Assembly: GCF_016680995.1 (NCBI RefSeq)
Contig: NZ_JAEQMG010000051.1
Span: 1-15,381 of the forward strand
Length of the DNA: 15,381 nucleotides
Reading direction: 5' to 3'
Source of the DNA: Ruminococcus difficilis
GTDB lineage: Bacteria > Bacillota_A > Clostridia > Oscillospirales > Acutalibacteraceae
Part shown: positions 7,138-13,482 of the stretch, in pieces
Layout: every line of letters begins with the position of its first letter
How positions within the stretch are numbered: the stretch's first letter is position 1
Position numbers and translations under genes: made by a program
Notes under the pieces: model-generated
The model's database searches: none
Seen by the model: the letters and a program-made list of their open reading frames with translations, nothing else
Told to the model about the DNA's origin: nothing

Positions 7138-7168
7138 ATAAGGCTGTCGTTCTCTTCGACAGCCTTAT
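7138..7168. terminator. 12-bp perfect hairpin between flavin reductase and OhrR-like gene
   Basis: ATAAGGCTGTCG (7138-7149) pairs exactly with CGACAGCCTTAT (7157-7168) around a 7-base loop. The following bases (TATGCAT) are not T-rich, so termination may be weak. A promoter-like TTGCAA-17-TATAAG (7114-7142) overlaps the left arm, so the dyad could also be an operator. Confidence 0.6.
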
Positions 7169-7191
7169 TATGCATAAAGAGGTGATATTTC

Positions 7192-7656
7192 ATCAAAAAT
7201 TACGACGCCATAAAGCTCGAAAATCAACTTTGTTTCCCGCTGTACGCCTGCTCTAAGGAGGTTATCCGTCTTTACCGCAAGCCGCTCGAAAAGCTAAACC
7301 TCACCTACACGCAGTATGTGGTGATGATGGTGCTGTGGGAACAGGGCGATATCACCGAGGGCGAGCTGGGTAAGATCGTTCATCTGGATTCGGGCACGCT
7401 CGCGCCTTTGCTCAAACGGCTTGAAAAACAAGGCCTGCTTACACGCAGCCGGCTGGAGAGCAACGAGCGCAAGCTGCTGGTAACGCTAACAAATGCGGGA
7501 GAAGCGCTCAAGGAAAACGCGATAGCTGTACCCGAAGAAATGCAGGGGTGTATTCCCTTATCCAAAGCAGAGCTGAAACAGTTAAAGCTGTTGTTAGATT
7601 CAGCATTATTAAAAATGAACGGAATTGAACAGGAGGAAGAAAAATGTATGATGTAA
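7192..7656 (+). CDS. OhrR-like MarR family regulator, probable AUC start
   Basis: A 154-residue MarR regulator. The segment IKLENQLCFPLYACSKEVIRLY, at the N-terminus, matches OhrR organic-peroxide sensors, whose reactive cysteine sits at the same place (Cys14 here, Cys15 in Bacillus subtilis OhrR). The winged helix holds TYTQYVVMMVLWEQG and LDSGTLAPLLKRLEKQGLLTR, typical of OhrR. All standard start codons lie inside the HTH (first GTG/ATG about 7312-7318) and would delete the sensor Cys. The frame opens after TGA 7183-7185. The codon where Met is expected is ATC (7192), seven bases after AGAGGTG. It overlaps the next gene by 13 bases. It is expected to repress that operon until peroxide oxidises Cys14. 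Confidence 0.85.
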   Translation: MKNYDAIKLENQLCFPLYACSKEVIRLYRKPLEKLNLTYTQYVVMMVLWEQGDITEGELGKIVHLDSGTLAPLLKRLEKQGLLTRSRLESNERKLLVTLTNAGEALKENAIAVPEEMQGCIPLSKAELKQLKLLLDSALLKMNGIEQEEEKCMM

Positions 7657-8993
7657 TTTATCTCGGCAGCGGTCACGCATGCTGGCACGGCGCGGTCACC
7701 CTTTCGGCGGCAGGCAAGAAGGTAGCGATCCTTGACCATGACGTCGCGGGCGGTACCTGTACCAACTACGGTTGTGACGCGAAAATTCTTTTAGACGGAC
7801 CGTTTGAGTTCGTTGAGGGCTTGGAGCGTTATAAGGGCTTATGCGTGGATAACGCAGGAGACATCGACTGGAAAAAGCTGATGGAATATAAAAAGGCGCA
7901 TTTCGCGCCGTTCCCCGTTATGCTCGGCGGTATGTTTGAGCAAGCAGGCATCACCTTTATCCGCGAGCGCGGCAAGCTGATCGACGCGCATACCGTACAG
8001 GCAGGCAATCAAACCTTAAAGGCTGAGTATATCGTACTCGGCGTAGGACAGCGCAACGCGCAGCTGGATATCCCCGGCAAGGAATTTCTGCACGGCAGCC
8101 GTGAATTTTTGGATATTGAAGAGATGCCCGAGCACCTGATCTGTATCGGTGCGGGAATCATCTCGATGGAGTTTGCCTCGATGGCGCTCACACTCGGAAA
8201 AAAGGTCACTTTTATCGAATATGCGCCTCGCGCGCTTGCCGCTTATCCCGAAAAGTATGTCAATAACCTTGTTGAAAAAATGACTGCTCATGGTGCTGAC
8301 TTCCACTTCTATGAAGCCGTCTGCGGCGTGGAAAAGACCAATGCCGGCTTTAAGGTCATGACGAAGAACGGACTCTCTGTCGAGGGCGACTATGTGCTCG
8401 ACGCAACAGGCAGAGTCACTAACATCGAGGACTTAGGATTAGAGGAGCTTGGGATCGAAGCGAGCCGCAGAGGTATCGTTGTTGACGACCATCTGCGTAC
8501 AAGCGTGAAGAACATCTATGTCAGCGGCGACGCAATCGACAAAACCATTCCGAAGCTGACGCCGACCGCTGAATTTGAATCGAACTATATCGCTTCGCAA
8601 ATTCTCGGTCTCAGCGACGCGCCAATTTGTTATCCGGCTGTGCCAAATCTGGTCTTTACACTTCCGCGTATCGCACAGATCGGCGTGACGGTTGATGAAG
8701 CAAAAGCCGCTCCCGATCAGTACAGAGTTGTCGAGATCCCCTACGGCAAGATGAACGAATGGGTCAATAACCGAGAATTGGATATCGAGATGACCTATAT
8801 CATTAACAAGGAAGGCTATCTTGCCGGTGCGGCGCTCTATGGCAGCGAGGCAGGCACATGGATCGATTTCCTGACGCTCATCATCAACAAGAAAATGACA
8901 GGGACAGAGCTGCGCAATATGATCTTTGCTTTCCCGACACAAACCTATATGCTCATCAGTACTTTGATTCCGCTGCTGCAACCAATTCAATAA
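7644..8993 (+). CDS. FAD/NAD(P)-dependent disulfide-reductase-like oxidoreductase
   Basis: A 449-residue pyridine-nucleotide-disulfide oxidoreductase related to dihydrolipoyl dehydrogenase. The FAD loop is GSGHACWHG (8-16), the redox-active pair is C39/C44 in GGTCTNYGC, the NAD(P) loop is CIGAGIISMEFAS (about 166-178), and SGDAID near 294 is the second FAD motif. The C-terminal dimerisation domain is present, but the acid-base HPTxxE is replaced by FPTQTY. It is therefore not a normal lipoamide dehydrogenase or glutathione reductase. The Dinucleotide loop has Cys13 where the third Gly is common. The ATG has AGGAGG at seven bases and lies within the OhrR-like gene's last codons, so the two are co-translated. 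A peroxide- or thiol-stress reductase is the likely role. Confidence 0.88.
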   Translation: MYDVIYLGSGHACWHGAVTLSAAGKKVAILDHDVAGGTCTNYGCDAKILLDGPFEFVEGLERYKGLCVDNAGDIDWKKLMEYKKAHFAPFPVMLGGMFEQAGITFIRERGKLIDAHTVQAGNQTLKAEYIVLGVGQRNAQLDIPGKEFLHGSREFLDIEEMPEHLICIGAGIISMEFASMALTLGKKVTFIEYAPRALAAYPEKYVNNLVEKMTAHGADFHFYEAVCGVEKTNAGFKVMTKNGLSVEGDYVLDATGRVTNIEDLGLEELGIEASRRGIVVDDHLRTSVKNIYVSGDAIDKTIPKLTPTAEFESNYIASQILGLSDAPICYPAVPNLVFTLPRIAQIGVTVDEAKAAPDQYRVVEIPYGKMNEWVNNRELDIEMTYIINKEGYLAGAALYGSEAGTWIDFLTLIINKKMTGTELRNMIFAFPTQTYMLISTLIPLLQPIQ

Positions 8994-9014
8994 AAACATA
9001 TATACCACTCCATA

Positions 9015-9058
9015 ATAAAATGAGCAGGACAGTTTCTTTGCTGTCCTGCTCATTTTAT
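9015..9058. terminator. 18-bp perfect bidirectional terminator
   Basis: ATAAAATGAGCAGGACAG (9015-9032) pairs with 9041-9058 without a mismatch around an 8-base loop. The A/T-rich arms give a T-run on both strands. It lies between convergent stops at 8993 (+) and 9068 (-). Confidence 0.9.
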
Positions 9059-9067
9059 CGGTCGTTA

Positions 9068-9397
9068 TTATTTTTCAAACTGTTCCTTATAATCGATCCC
9101 AAACGTTTCCATCGACTTGATGATCGGGCGCATACTCTCGCCGAGATCGCTCAGGGCATACTCAACTCTCGGTGGCACCTCGGGATAAACGGTGCGGGTG
9201 ATGATACCGTCCTCCTCCATCGAACGCAGGCTGTCGGTCAGCACCTTCTGGCTGATTCCGTCAAGGCTTTTGCGCAGCTCATTGAACCGCCACGGTCTGA
9301 CGAGAAGATTCCGCAGGATCAGCAGCTTCCATTTGCTTCCGATCAGGCTGACGGTTGTTGCTACGGGACAATCGGGTAACTCGGCTTTGGTTTTCAT
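9068..9397 (-). CDS. HxlR family transcriptional regulator
   Basis: A 109-residue winged-helix protein of the HxlR/DUF24 family. CPVATTVSLIGSKWKLLILRNLL (N-terminal helix), RPWRFNELRKSLDGISQKVLT (HTH) and PEVPPRVEYALSDLGES (wing) are all diagnostic. Cys10 sits just before the first helix, where redox-sensing members such as YodB and HypR carry their reactive Cys, so thiol sensing of quinones or disulfide stress is plausible. GGAGGT precedes the ATG by five bases. It diverges from the RiPP operon, and a dyad in the 197-base intergenic region overlaps its -35. It probably represses itself and possibly the RiPP operon. Confidence 0.93.
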   Translation of the reverse strand: MKTKAELPDCPVATTVSLIGSKWKLLILRNLLVRPWRFNELRKSLDGISQKVLTDSLRSMEEDGIITRTVYPEVPPRVEYALSDLGESMRPIIKSMETFGIDYKEQFEK

Positions 9398-9447
9398 AAC
9401 GCACCTCCGTTGGTATATAAAATAGTGTAATATTTATATCTGAATAC

Positions 9448-9476
9448 AGTATAACAGACCTAAGCCGAATTGTCGA
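9448..9476 (-). promoter_or_regulatory. Promoter of the hxlR gene
   Basis: On the minus strand TCGACA (9476-9471) and TATACT (9453-9448) are separated by 17 bases, 50 bases upstream of the ATG. Confidence 0.7.
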
Positions 9477-9477
9477 G

Positions 9478-9497
9478 TAGTTACAAAAAGGTGACTA
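9478..9497. promoter_or_regulatory. Probable HxlR operator
   Basis: TAGTTAC (9478-9484) and GTGACTA (9491-9497) form an inverted repeat with one G.T pair around AAAAAG. It touches the hxlR -35 and lies 20 bases upstream of the RiPP-operon -35. A TTAC...GTAA dyad of this kind is common in hxlR upstream regions, from my memory of the family. Confidence 0.55.
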
Positions 9498-9517
9498 TGT
9501 AATAGAAAAGTGCGTAC

Positions 9518-9546
9518 TTGTGATGTTGTTCTCCGTACTGTAAAAT
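9518..9546 (+). promoter_or_regulatory. Promoter of the RiPP operon
   Basis: TTGTGA (9518-9523) and TAAAAT (9541-9546) with a 17-base spacer, 49 bases upstream of the precursor ATG. Confidence 0.65.
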
Positions 9547-9594
9547 AAACTTGTAAGCAATAAAACGCTGCAAATAAACGAAAGGAGAACGATT

Positions 9595-9759
9595 ATGGCA
9601 TTATCCAACATTGCTTCTTGGACAAAGGGCGGTAAATCTTCTGCTTGCGGAACTGCTGAAAAGGCTTCGGCTTGCGGTACTGCAGAGAAGGCTTCCGCCT
9701 GCGGCACAGCCGAAAAGGTAAGTGCTTGCGGTTCAGCCTGCGGCGCAGGTGACAAATAA
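9595..9759 (+). CDS. Cys-repeat RiPP precursor peptide (ACGX type)
   Basis: A 54-residue peptide missing from simple long-ORF calls. The ATG has AAAGGAG six bases upstream. Residues 1-16 (MALSNIASWTKGGKSS) look like a leader. From residue 17, a nine-residue unit ACGTAEKAS repeats three times and is followed by ACGS and ACGAGDK, giving cysteines at 18, 27, 36, 45 and 49. Repeats differ only at silent codon positions, apart from AS to VS in the third, so the protein repeat is being kept by selection. The radical SAM/SPASM gene follows at 9842. This matches the predicted 'ACGX-repeat peptide / radical SAM-SPASM' systems named by bioinformatics. The expected modification is a Cys thioether (sactipeptide/ranthipeptide-like), which is inference. 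Confidence 0.88.
   Translation: MALSNIASWTKGGKSSACGTAEKASACGTAEKASACGTAEKVSACGSACGAGDK
9643..9744 (+). repeat. 27-bp codon repeat encoding ACGTAEK(A/V)S units
   Basis: Three 27-base units (9643-9669, 9670-9696, 9697-9723) plus two short ACG units. The DNA copies differ at many third-codon positions while the amino acids hold. That argues for selection on the peptide and against a recent duplication. Confidence 0.85.
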
Positions 9760-9771
9760 TTTTGTCCGTAA

Positions 9772-9795
9772 TGCCCTCTGATTACTCGGAGGGCA
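9772..9795 (+). promoter_or_regulatory. Hairpin between precursor and radical SAM gene (attenuator or mRNA-stability element)
   Basis: TGCCCTCTGA (9772-9781) pairs with TCGGAGGGCA (9786-9795) around a TTAC tetraloop: 10 pairs, one U.G. The tail (ATTATATAATC) is not a T-run, so partial termination or 3'-end protection of a precursor-only transcript is likely. This would raise the peptide-to-enzyme ratio. Confidence 0.65.
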
Positions 9796-9841
9796 ATTAT
9801 ATAATCATCAACTTAGGTTGTTAATATATGAGGTAATTATT

Positions 9842-10897
9842 ATGAGTAAACCGTATTTTTCTTTTCAATGGCATATCACAGACGAGTGCGACCAGCGCTG
9901 CAAGCACTGTTATATCTTCTCAGACGGTAAGCACAGTTGCCTGAAATCAATGACTTGGGAACAGATACAGGACACCTTCTACAACTGCCTTGACTTCTGC
10001 GAGGTGTTCGGGCGCATGCCGTACTTTTATCTGACGGGCGGCGATCCGATTTTACATCCTGACTTCTGGCGGCTGCTGGAGCTGTTTCACGATCACGACA
10101 TTAAATTCACGATCCTCGGCAATCCGTTCCACCTCAACGACCAAGTGTGCAGAGAGTTAAAATGGTTCGGCTGCGAGAAATATCAGCTCTCGCTTGACGG
10201 TTTGCGTGAAACACACGACTGGTTCAGAAAGCCCGGCTCATATGACTGTACTCTCGAAAAGGTCAAGTGCATTAACAAGGCCGGCATCCGTTCCGTGATT
10301 ATGACGACGGTTTCCAAGACAAATATGAGCGAGGTCACGGGCATTATCGACGCGGTTGCAGAAGCCGGAGCGAATGTATTTGCCTTCGCCCGTTATGTGC
10401 CGAGCGGAGGCGACCTTGACGCGAGTATGACGGCGCAGGAGTACCGCTGCTTGCTTGCCGCCTGCGACAAGAAGTTCAAGGAGTATGAAGCCGAGGGCTG
10501 TCAAACCTATTTCAATAAAAAAGACCACCTCTGGACGCTTTATGAATATGAAACAGGCGAGTTTACGTTTCCCGAAAATGCCGAGAAAGGTATGATTTAC
10601 GGCGGCTGTAACTGCGGAGCGTGTCATATTACGATACTTCCGACAGGCGATATTTTCGCCTGCCGCAGAGTAGCGGACAGCAAGGTCGGCAACGTGTTTG
10701 AGGACAGGCTTGCGGATGTTTGGCTGACTTCGATGGAGTATTACAGAGATTTCGATAAATTCAACAAGTGTTCAAGGTGCAAGCTGCTTGCGTGGTGCAG
10801 AGGTTGTCCTGCAGTAGCAAAAGGTACAAACGGCGACTTCTACGCCGATGATCCGCAGTGCTGGGCAAGTGTAGAGAATGGACTGATTGAGGGGTGA
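9842..10897 (+). CDS. Radical SAM/SPASM peptide maturase (ACGX system)
   Basis: A 351-residue radical SAM enzyme. The cluster motif is C16-x3-C20-x2-C23 (ECDQRCKHC), followed by LTGGDP (64-69) as the SAM-binding GGE-like motif. The C-terminal SPASM domain holds C256, C258, C261, C274, C310, C313, C319, C322 and C340, enough for two auxiliary 4Fe-4S clusters. The motif begins only 15 residues in, so no N-terminal RRE-like wing is visible; leader recognition must use another part. The start was set at ATG 9842 (GAGGT seven to eight bases upstream) rather than TTG 9818. It directly follows the Cys-repeat peptide, its likely substrate. It probably installs thioether links on the ACG cysteines. 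Confidence 0.9.
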   Translation: MSKPYFSFQWHITDECDQRCKHCYIFSDGKHSCLKSMTWEQIQDTFYNCLDFCEVFGRMPYFYLTGGDPILHPDFWRLLELFHDHDIKFTILGNPFHLNDQVCRELKWFGCEKYQLSLDGLRETHDWFRKPGSYDCTLEKVKCINKAGIRSVIMTTVSKTNMSEVTGIIDAVAEAGANVFAFARYVPSGGDLDASMTAQEYRCLLAACDKKFKEYEAEGCQTYFNKKDHLWTLYEYETGEFTFPENAEKGMIYGGCNCGACHITILPTGDIFACRRVADSKVGNVFEDRLADVWLTSMEYYRDFDKFNKCSRCKLLAWCRGCPAVAKGTNGDFYADDPQCWASVENGLIEG

Positions 10898-10901
10898 GAT
10901 G

Positions 10902-11855
10902 ATGAAAGCAGTTGTATTGACAAAGCCGACAAAGGCAGAGGCTATCGTTCTGTCAGAGGTAGAAGTGCCCACGGTAAAGCCCGGTTGGGTGCTTGTAAAA
11001 ATCAAAGCGTTCGGACTGAATCACTCGGAACAGGTTTTAAGAGAATTTGAAATAGAAAATGACTATATCAACAAACCGATCATCCCGGGTATTGAATGTG
11101 TCGGAGAAATCGCCGACCCGTCCGACAGCGGATTGAAAATCGGTCAGAAGGTCGTCGCTCTGATGGGCGGTATGGGACGTTCTTTTGGCGGCAGTTACGC
11201 TGAATACGCTTTGCTTCCTGTCCATCACGTTTTCCCTGTTGAGAGTAATCTGTCTTGGACGGAAATGGGAGCGATCCCCGAAACCTACTTTACAGCTTGG
11301 GGATCGCTGTTTCAATGCCTGCGGCTTACGCCTGATGATAAACTTCTGATCAGAGGCGCGACTTGTGCTCTCGGCTATGTTGCCATTCAGCTTGCAAAGG
11401 CGCTCGGCTGTAAAGTCGTAGGAACAACACATAAAGATGATAAACTCTCACTTTTGGAACAAGCAGGCTGTGACGAGCGTATTCTTGATGACGGCACTAT
11501 AAAGGGCAAGGTCAGCGGTGTTACTAAGGCGCTTGAATTAGTCGGTATCAAAACTCTCAGAGATACGATGTTCGCTCTTGACGAAGGAGCGGTTGTCTGC
11601 AACACAGGCGTGCTTGGCAAGGTGTATGAGTGGAACGGCTTCGACCCGATCAAGGATATTCCCAACGGTGTGTACCTGACAGGCTTTTTCAGCAACTATC
11701 CGAAGCAGAAAATGATACAGGATATTTTCAGCTTTATGGACGAGCATCATCTGAAGCCGCTTATCGGAGCGACATATGATTTTGAACACATCAAAGACGC
11801 TTGTATCGCTCTTGACAGCGGAAAGGTGAATGGTAAAATAGTAGTAGAAGTTTGA
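10902..11855 (+). CDS. MDR-family NAD(P)H:quinone oxidoreductase-like protein
   Basis: A 317-residue medium-chain dehydrogenase/reductase of the quinone-reductase (non-zinc) branch. The N-terminal domain has KIKAFGLNHSE at residues 34-43 without the catalytic zinc Cys of alcohol dehydrogenases. EYALLPVHHVFPVESNLSW (about 101-119) is typical. The Rossmann loop is GATCALGYV (152-160), an unusual form of AxxGxxG. The start was set at ATG 10902, seven bases after GGGG; an adjacent ATG at 10899 is possible. It begins five bases after the radical SAM stop. Its role in the operon could be reduction of an enone, quinone or modified peptide group; no substrate can be assigned. Confidence 0.87.
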   Translation: MKAVVLTKPTKAEAIVLSEVEVPTVKPGWVLVKIKAFGLNHSEQVLREFEIENDYINKPIIPGIECVGEIADPSDSGLKIGQKVVALMGGMGRSFGGSYAEYALLPVHHVFPVESNLSWTEMGAIPETYFTAWGSLFQCLRLTPDDKLLIRGATCALGYVAIQLAKALGCKVVGTTHKDDKLSLLEQAGCDERILDDGTIKGKVSGVTKALELVGIKTLRDTMFALDEGAVVCNTGVLGKVYEWNGFDPIKDIPNGVYLTGFFSNYPKQKMIQDIFSFMDEHHLKPLIGATYDFEHIKDACIALDSGKVNGKIVVEV

Positions 11856-11867
11856 GAAGGTGATGTT

Positions 11868-12635
11868 ATGACGCAGACAGAAAGACGATTGTTTTTAATC
11901 AATACTCTTTTATCCGAACGCGGAGAAAGAATTGAAATACCTACAGACGAGTATAATCAAAAGCGACTGCTTCGCTCACTGTTCAATATCCGTATGCCGA
12001 AGGCAGTTACAGATGACTTTTTGCAAATCCAAGACGCGTATTTGCAGGAAGAGAACAGGCGAAAGGGTATTACTGACATTGCGGATTTAGAAACAATTCA
12101 GAAAGGCATCTATCTTTGGCAGGGCGATATCACCACGCTGAAATGTGACGCTATCGTCAACGCCGCCAACAGTCAGATGCTCGGCTGTTTCAATCCCTGT
12201 CACGGTTGTATCGACAACGTGATCCACACATACGCAGGCGTACAACTGCGCTGCAAATGCTATGAAATAATGACGGAACAGGGGTTTGACGAGCCAACAG
12301 GTCAGGCAAAGATCACGCCTGCCTATAATCTGCCTTGCAAATATATTATTCACACCGTCGGACCGATCGTCGGTGGAAGGCTGACCGGCGAGGACTGCGA
12401 ACTGCTAAAAAGCTGTTATCTCTCCTGCCTGAAACTCGCTGAGGAAAACGGCTGCAGGAGTATCGCTTTCTGTTGTATCTCAACGGGAGTTTTCGGATTT
12501 CCGCAAAAAGAAGCGGCACAAATCGCAGTTAAAGCAGTCAAAGAATATCAGAAGGAACACGAAATCGAGGTGATATTCAATGTTTTCAAAGATTCAGATA
12601 AACAAATCTACCGAGAATTACTCTCAGCAGATTGA
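11868..12635 (+). CDS. Zn-dependent macrodomain protein ADP-ribose hydrolase
   Basis: A 255-residue protein-ADP-ribose hydrolase of the bacterial Zn-macrodomain class. About 80 helical residues precede the macrodomain, as in that class. WQGDITTLKCDAIVNAAN (84-101) binds ADP-ribose. The signature GCFNPCHGCIDNVIH (106-120) supplies the Cys-His-Cys zinc ligands, C107, H112 and C114, needed for hydrolysis. STGVFGFP (205-212) is the phosphate loop. GAAGGTG precedes the ATG by five bases, 12 bases after the MDR stop. It overlaps the SirTM gene by 56 bases. In described systems (Staphylococcus, Streptococcus) this enzyme removes ADP-ribose placed by SirTM on a lipoylated GcvH-like carrier. No such carrier is seen here, so the target may differ. 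Confidence 0.93.
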   Translation: MTQTERRLFLINTLLSERGERIEIPTDEYNQKRLLRSLFNIRMPKAVTDDFLQIQDAYLQEENRRKGITDIADLETIQKGIYLWQGDITTLKCDAIVNAANSQMLGCFNPCHGCIDNVIHTYAGVQLRCKCYEIMTEQGFDEPTGQAKITPAYNLPCKYIIHTVGPIVGGRLTGEDCELLKSCYLSCLKLAEENGCRSIAFCCISTGVFGFPQKEAAQIAVKAVKEYQKEHEIEVIFNVFKDSDKQIYRELLSAD

Positions 12636-13452
12636 GCAAATCAAAGATAAACTAAACAACGCCGACGCTGTTGTCATCGGCGCGGGAGCAGGACTGTCAA
12701 CCTCGGCAGGCTTTACCTATTCGGGCGAGCGGTTTTACAAGCACTTTTCCGACTTTGCCGAGAGATACGGAATCGCCGATATGTATTCCGGCGGCTTTAT
12801 GGTGATGCGCTATCCTCTGGAGGTGTTCTGGGCATATTGGAGCCGTTTTATTTCAATCAACCGCTACGAAAAAGCGCCTAAGCCTGTGTATGATGATCTT
12901 TTGAAGATTGTTAAGAATAAAAACTACTTTGTCCTGACGACGAATGTCGATCACCAATTCCAGCTTGCAGGCTTCGATAAGGAGCGGCTGTTCTACACGC
13001 AGGGCGATTACGGTTTGTTCCAATGCTCCGTTCCCTGTCACGACAAGACCTACGATAACTATGATGCGGTAATATCAATGATCGAACAGCAGGAGAATAT
13101 GAAAGTCCCGTCTGAGCTGAGCCCACACTGTCCTGTATGCGGAAAGCCGATGACAATGAACCTGCGCTCCGACGATAGATTTGTCGAGGACGAGGGCTGG
13201 CACAGGGCGGCTGAACGGTACAACACCTTTATCGAGAAGAACAGAAATAAGAACGTCGTTTATCTTGAATTGGGCGTAGGCGGAAATACGCCCGGCATTA
13301 TTAAATACCCGTTTTGGCAGCTGACGGCACAGAATGAAAATGCCGTTTATGCTTGTATCAATCTCGGTGAGAGCTTCTGCCCCGATGAGATCGCAGGCCA
13401 ATCCGTTTGTATCAACGCCGACATCGGCAAGGTTATTGAAGATTTGACCTAA
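12580..13452 (+). CDS. SirTM-type sirtuin, protein ADP-ribosyltransferase
   Basis: A 290-residue class M sirtuin. GAGAGLSTSAGF (34-45) is the NAD+ loop and TTNVDHQFQ (120-128) corresponds to TQNIDxLH. In ordinary deacylase sirtuins the catalytic His precedes Gly in 'HG'; here it is Gln141 (YTQGDYG), the known mark of SirTM enzymes, which ADP-ribosylate rather than deacylate. A structural zinc site is formed by C149, C153, C184 and C187 (CSVPC and CPVC). ATG 12580 has GAGGTGA about seven bases upstream and lies inside the macrodomain gene, so the overlap is real and the two proteins are made together. Writer and eraser as neighbours is the established arrangement. Confidence 0.92.
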   Translation: MFSKIQINKSTENYSQQIEQIKDKLNNADAVVIGAGAGLSTSAGFTYSGERFYKHFSDFAERYGIADMYSGGFMVMRYPLEVFWAYWSRFISINRYEKAPKPVYDDLLKIVKNKNYFVLTTNVDHQFQLAGFDKERLFYTQGDYGLFQCSVPCHDKTYDNYDAVISMIEQQENMKVPSELSPHCPVCGKPMTMNLRSDDRFVEDEGWHRAAERYNTFIEKNRNKNVVYLELGVGGNTPGIIKYPFWQLTAQNENAVYACINLGESFCPDEIAGQSVCINADIGKVIEDLT

Positions 13453-13482
13453 TAGTTGTATTCCGAAAAGGGAGGTGAGGTT

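Noticed and set aside
8439..9053. Minus-strand 204-residue ORF opposite the FAD enzyme
   Set aside because: It lies over conserved FAD-enzyme coding sequence and an 18-bp terminator stem; treated as a shadow.
9643..9744. Possible CRISPR-like array
   Set aside because: The 27-base units are contiguous, without spacers, and encode an in-frame peptide repeat with silent differences.
9495..9755. Minus-strand 86-residue ORF with PQAEAFSAV repeats
   Set aside because: It is the antisense shadow of the precursor's 27-base codon repeats, has no ribosome site and covers the RiPP promoter.
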